This document shows positions 60,676 through 64,000 of a stretch of 64,000 nt of DNA, in pieces. Numbering within the stretch: the first letter of the stretch is position 1; each line of letters starts with the position of its first letter. The DNA lies in the NCBI RefSeq assembly GCF_900114995.1, contig NZ_FOUX01000001.1, forward strand, positions 1,550,001 through 1,614,000. Reading direction: 5' to 3'. The notes under the pieces were generated by a model. That model was not told the DNA's origin. It made no database searches and was given only the letters and a program-made list of their open reading frames with translations. The DNA is from Chitinophaga sp. YR627 (GTDB lineage: Bacteria; Bacteroidota; Bacteroidia; Chitinophagales; Chitinophagaceae). The translations under genes were made by a program, and so were the position numbers.

Positions 60676-60718
60676 GTCTGACAATACAAATATGCGATAA
60701 ATATTTATTTTGTTAGAC
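60676..60718. promoter_or_regulatory. Separated inverted repeat upstream of the ABC-F/TetR operon
   Basis: Arms GTCTGACAA and TTGTTAGAC match at 8 of 9 positions and are 25 bases apart. A near -7 box (CATATTTG) lies between them on the minus strand. It may be a TetR operator pair. Confidence 0.35.
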
Positions 60719-60877
60719 AAAAATGTTAAGAAAAAAGACAAGGGGGCAGAGGCGCTCTTTTGTATTGAAATACCGTGATATATTTAAATTGTGCTATCTA
60801 ATTGAAAGGTATAATGTACGTAGGTAGCAACAGTCGTGCAAGATAATAGCAACTGGCTCGTTTCATGTTTTACTTGT

Positions 60878-60893
60878 ATACTTTGCAAAGTAT
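60878..60893. promoter_or_regulatory. Perfect 16-base palindrome
   Basis: ATACTTTGCAAAGTAT reads the same on both strands. It lies about 190 bases before the plus-strand gene at 61084. A half copy (AAAGTAT) follows. It could be an operator, but there is no assigned regulator. Confidence 0.35.
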
Positions 60894-61083
60894 TTATAAA
60901 AAGTATTACCGGAAATATACTATATCAATAGTCCGTTCGTTAATTTATAAGATTGCTTACCACTATCGACCAACATTCCCCTGATTCATGGAACTCGTAA
61001 CAACTATTTCCTTATTCCCTGTTCTTAGCCGGATTTCCCGATCACGGTACTTTCTCATATGATCCTGATGAAGAATCACACCC

Positions 61084-61770
61084 ATGAAAGCCGTTGTCCT
61101 TCCCATCTTTTGTCTTATCATTTTATTATCGGCAGACCGGGCCGAACCGGGTAATCCGAGGTATGATTTTGCAGACTCTATAATCGCGAGGAACAGCCGG
61201 GGTCCTGATGCCGTAGAAATGAATCTGTCCTCGTTGTCTGTTGCAGGATATTACCATGAAAGTATGGTATATGAAGATTCGATCATTACACCGAAAGAAC
61301 CTATTCGGATTACGCTCAGTAATAAGCATATTCTTGATGCGCGCGAACTTATTCTCAGAGAAGCTGCGAAACATCGGATTCTACTGATCAATGAAGCACA
61401 TTACCGTCCGCAGCATAGACTTTTTACCAAATCACTTTTAAGCGCCTTGTATCAGCAGGGTTATAATGTTTTCCTTGCGGAAGGTATCCTGGCCGACAAT
61501 CACCTGGATAAAAGAACCTATCCTGTAAAAGATGAAGGGCACTTTTTGAATGAACCGACCTATGCCTCGCTGATCAGGTATGCGGCAAAGAAAGGTTATA
61601 AAGTGAGGTCCTATGAGTACATAGTAAGATCTACATGGGATGACAGCGTTGTGCTTGACAAAAATGGTTCAATGAAGTGTATTAACTATCAACCCAGGGA
61701 TTCTGAATTGATCATAAAAAATGAGATAGGGCAAGTGATACAAAGTGCATTTACATCTATAAGAGTTTAG
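61084..61770 (+). CDS. Exported EreA/ChaN-like protein, possibly truncated
   Basis: A 228-residue protein with a signal peptide ending SADRAEP. The segment ILLINEAHYRPQHRLFTKSLLSALYQQGYNVFLAEGI recalls erythromycin-esterase-like or ChaN-type proteins with a Glu-x-His pair. The usual larger second half is missing: the chain ends soon after RDSELIIKNEIGQVIQSAFTSIRV, and the following 77 bases do not extend it. A frameshift or early stop is possible. Function unknown. Confidence 0.55.
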   Translation: MKAVVLPIFCLIILLSADRAEPGNPRYDFADSIIARNSRGPDAVEMNLSSLSVAGYYHESMVYEDSIITPKEPIRITLSNKHILDARELILREAAKHRILLINEAHYRPQHRLFTKSLLSALYQQGYNVFLAEGILADNHLDKRTYPVKDEGHFLNEPTYASLIRYAAKKGYKVRSYEYIVRSTWDDSVVLDKNGSMKCINYQPRDSELIIKNEIGQVIQSAFTSIRV

Positions 61771-61847
61771 TCTGGAAGTAAAATAAAAAGCTAACAGATT
61801 TAATTACCGTGTAGGGCAAAGAATATATCTTCCTCAAAGCTCAGTTG

Positions 61848-63791
<1,944 letters not shown>

Positions 63792-63916
63792 TTATTGCTT
63801 CATTGATACGAAACTGCATAAACGTGGCGGGTCTTGTTCTTTTAATGCAATTATATTGAATTTATTACCTAATTTAAGCAATGTTAATTGTATTTATAAC
63901 ACTTAATTTATTATAA

Positions 63917-64000
63917 GTGAACAGAAGGACATTGTTAAAGCAATTGGGAATGGCGTTACCTGCTACAATTTTGTCAAACAATCTGTCAGGCAGGTCTGGA
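63917..64000 (+). CDS. 5' end of a Tat-exported protein, cut by the window edge
   Basis: A GTG at 63917 starts 28 codons reading NRRTLLKQLGMALPATILS. The NRRTLLK-plus-hydrophobic pattern is a twin-arginine signal. The rest of the gene lies outside the window, so the family is unknown; dehydrogenase subunits and hydrolases are common behind such signals. Start choice is GTG because no ATG is in frame upstream. Confidence 0.65.
   Translation, partial: MNRRTLLKQLGMALPATILSNNLSGRSG

Larger units (their letters stand above)
60648..61083. other. Intergenic region with two palindromic elements
   Basis: A 436-base gap without coding signal. It contains the separated inverted repeat near the ABC-F promoter (60676-60718) and a perfect 16-base palindrome at 60878-60893. 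Confidence 0.5.

Overview
The window looks like the chromosome of a Bacteroidota bacterium of the Chitinophaga type. The signs are a giant secreted FG-GAP repeat protein with a type IX secretion C-terminal sorting domain, carboxypeptidase-regulatory-domain outer membrane beta-barrels, many lipoproteins with a Cys-Lys-Lys start, a membrane-anchored winged-helix regulator, candidate TAnnTTTG -7 boxes, and few strong Shine-Dalgarno sites. I saw no rRNA, tRNA, CRISPR array, insertion sequence or phage module.

0.2-16.7 kb is a dense set of small cytosolic enzymes and regulators: VOC, EVE, MarR, a mandelonitrile-lyase-like cupin, HxlR, several SDRs, NTF2-like proteins, AraC, two Crp/Fnr proteins, an isochorismatase-fold hydrolase, a MoaF-like protein, pirin and more cupins. 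This resembles an electrophile/quinone/aldehyde response neighbourhood (inference). It contains decay: an SDR relic, an outer membrane protein whose signal peptide is out of frame with its body, and a frameshifted AraC-type regulator next to it.

16.8-33.4 kb holds envelope and signalling genes: a beta-propeller protein, hypothetical lipoproteins, a membrane-anchored winged-helix regulator, a WG/Sel1-repeat protein beside a Crp/Fnr regulator with an FNR-like box, a methyltransferase, a YoaK-type membrane protein, a ferredoxin and the FG-GAP/T9SS protein.

33.4-55.7 kb is the most interesting part. It has a poxB-MFS-porin operon, a TauE/SafE pair, two secreted alpha/beta hydrolases, an SDR, a Tat-exported MBL-fold hydrolase, a GAF-type sigma-54 activator, a response regulator of the same class, an MFS exporter, a haem/P460 gene pair and a TPR histidine kinase. 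Reading the intergenic regions, I find a shared palindromic element, consensus AGCGATATnTCGCT, in front of at least seven of these transcription units (an eighth is tentative). In each case a sigma-54-like -24/-12 element follows, with the palindrome centre 60.5-63.5 bp upstream of the first -24 G; four units sit at exactly 62.5 bp. The best palindrome lies before the GAF activator gene itself. I infer a local, autoregulated sigma-54 regulon. It appears undescribed as far as I can tell, but I could not search.

55.8-64 kb returns to envelope genes and a resistance-like pair: a phytase-like esterase lipoprotein, a lipoprotein, an ABC-F ATPase with a TetR regulator, an EreA/ChaN-like fragment, a tandem-domain esterase, and the 5' end of a Tat-exported protein at the right edge.
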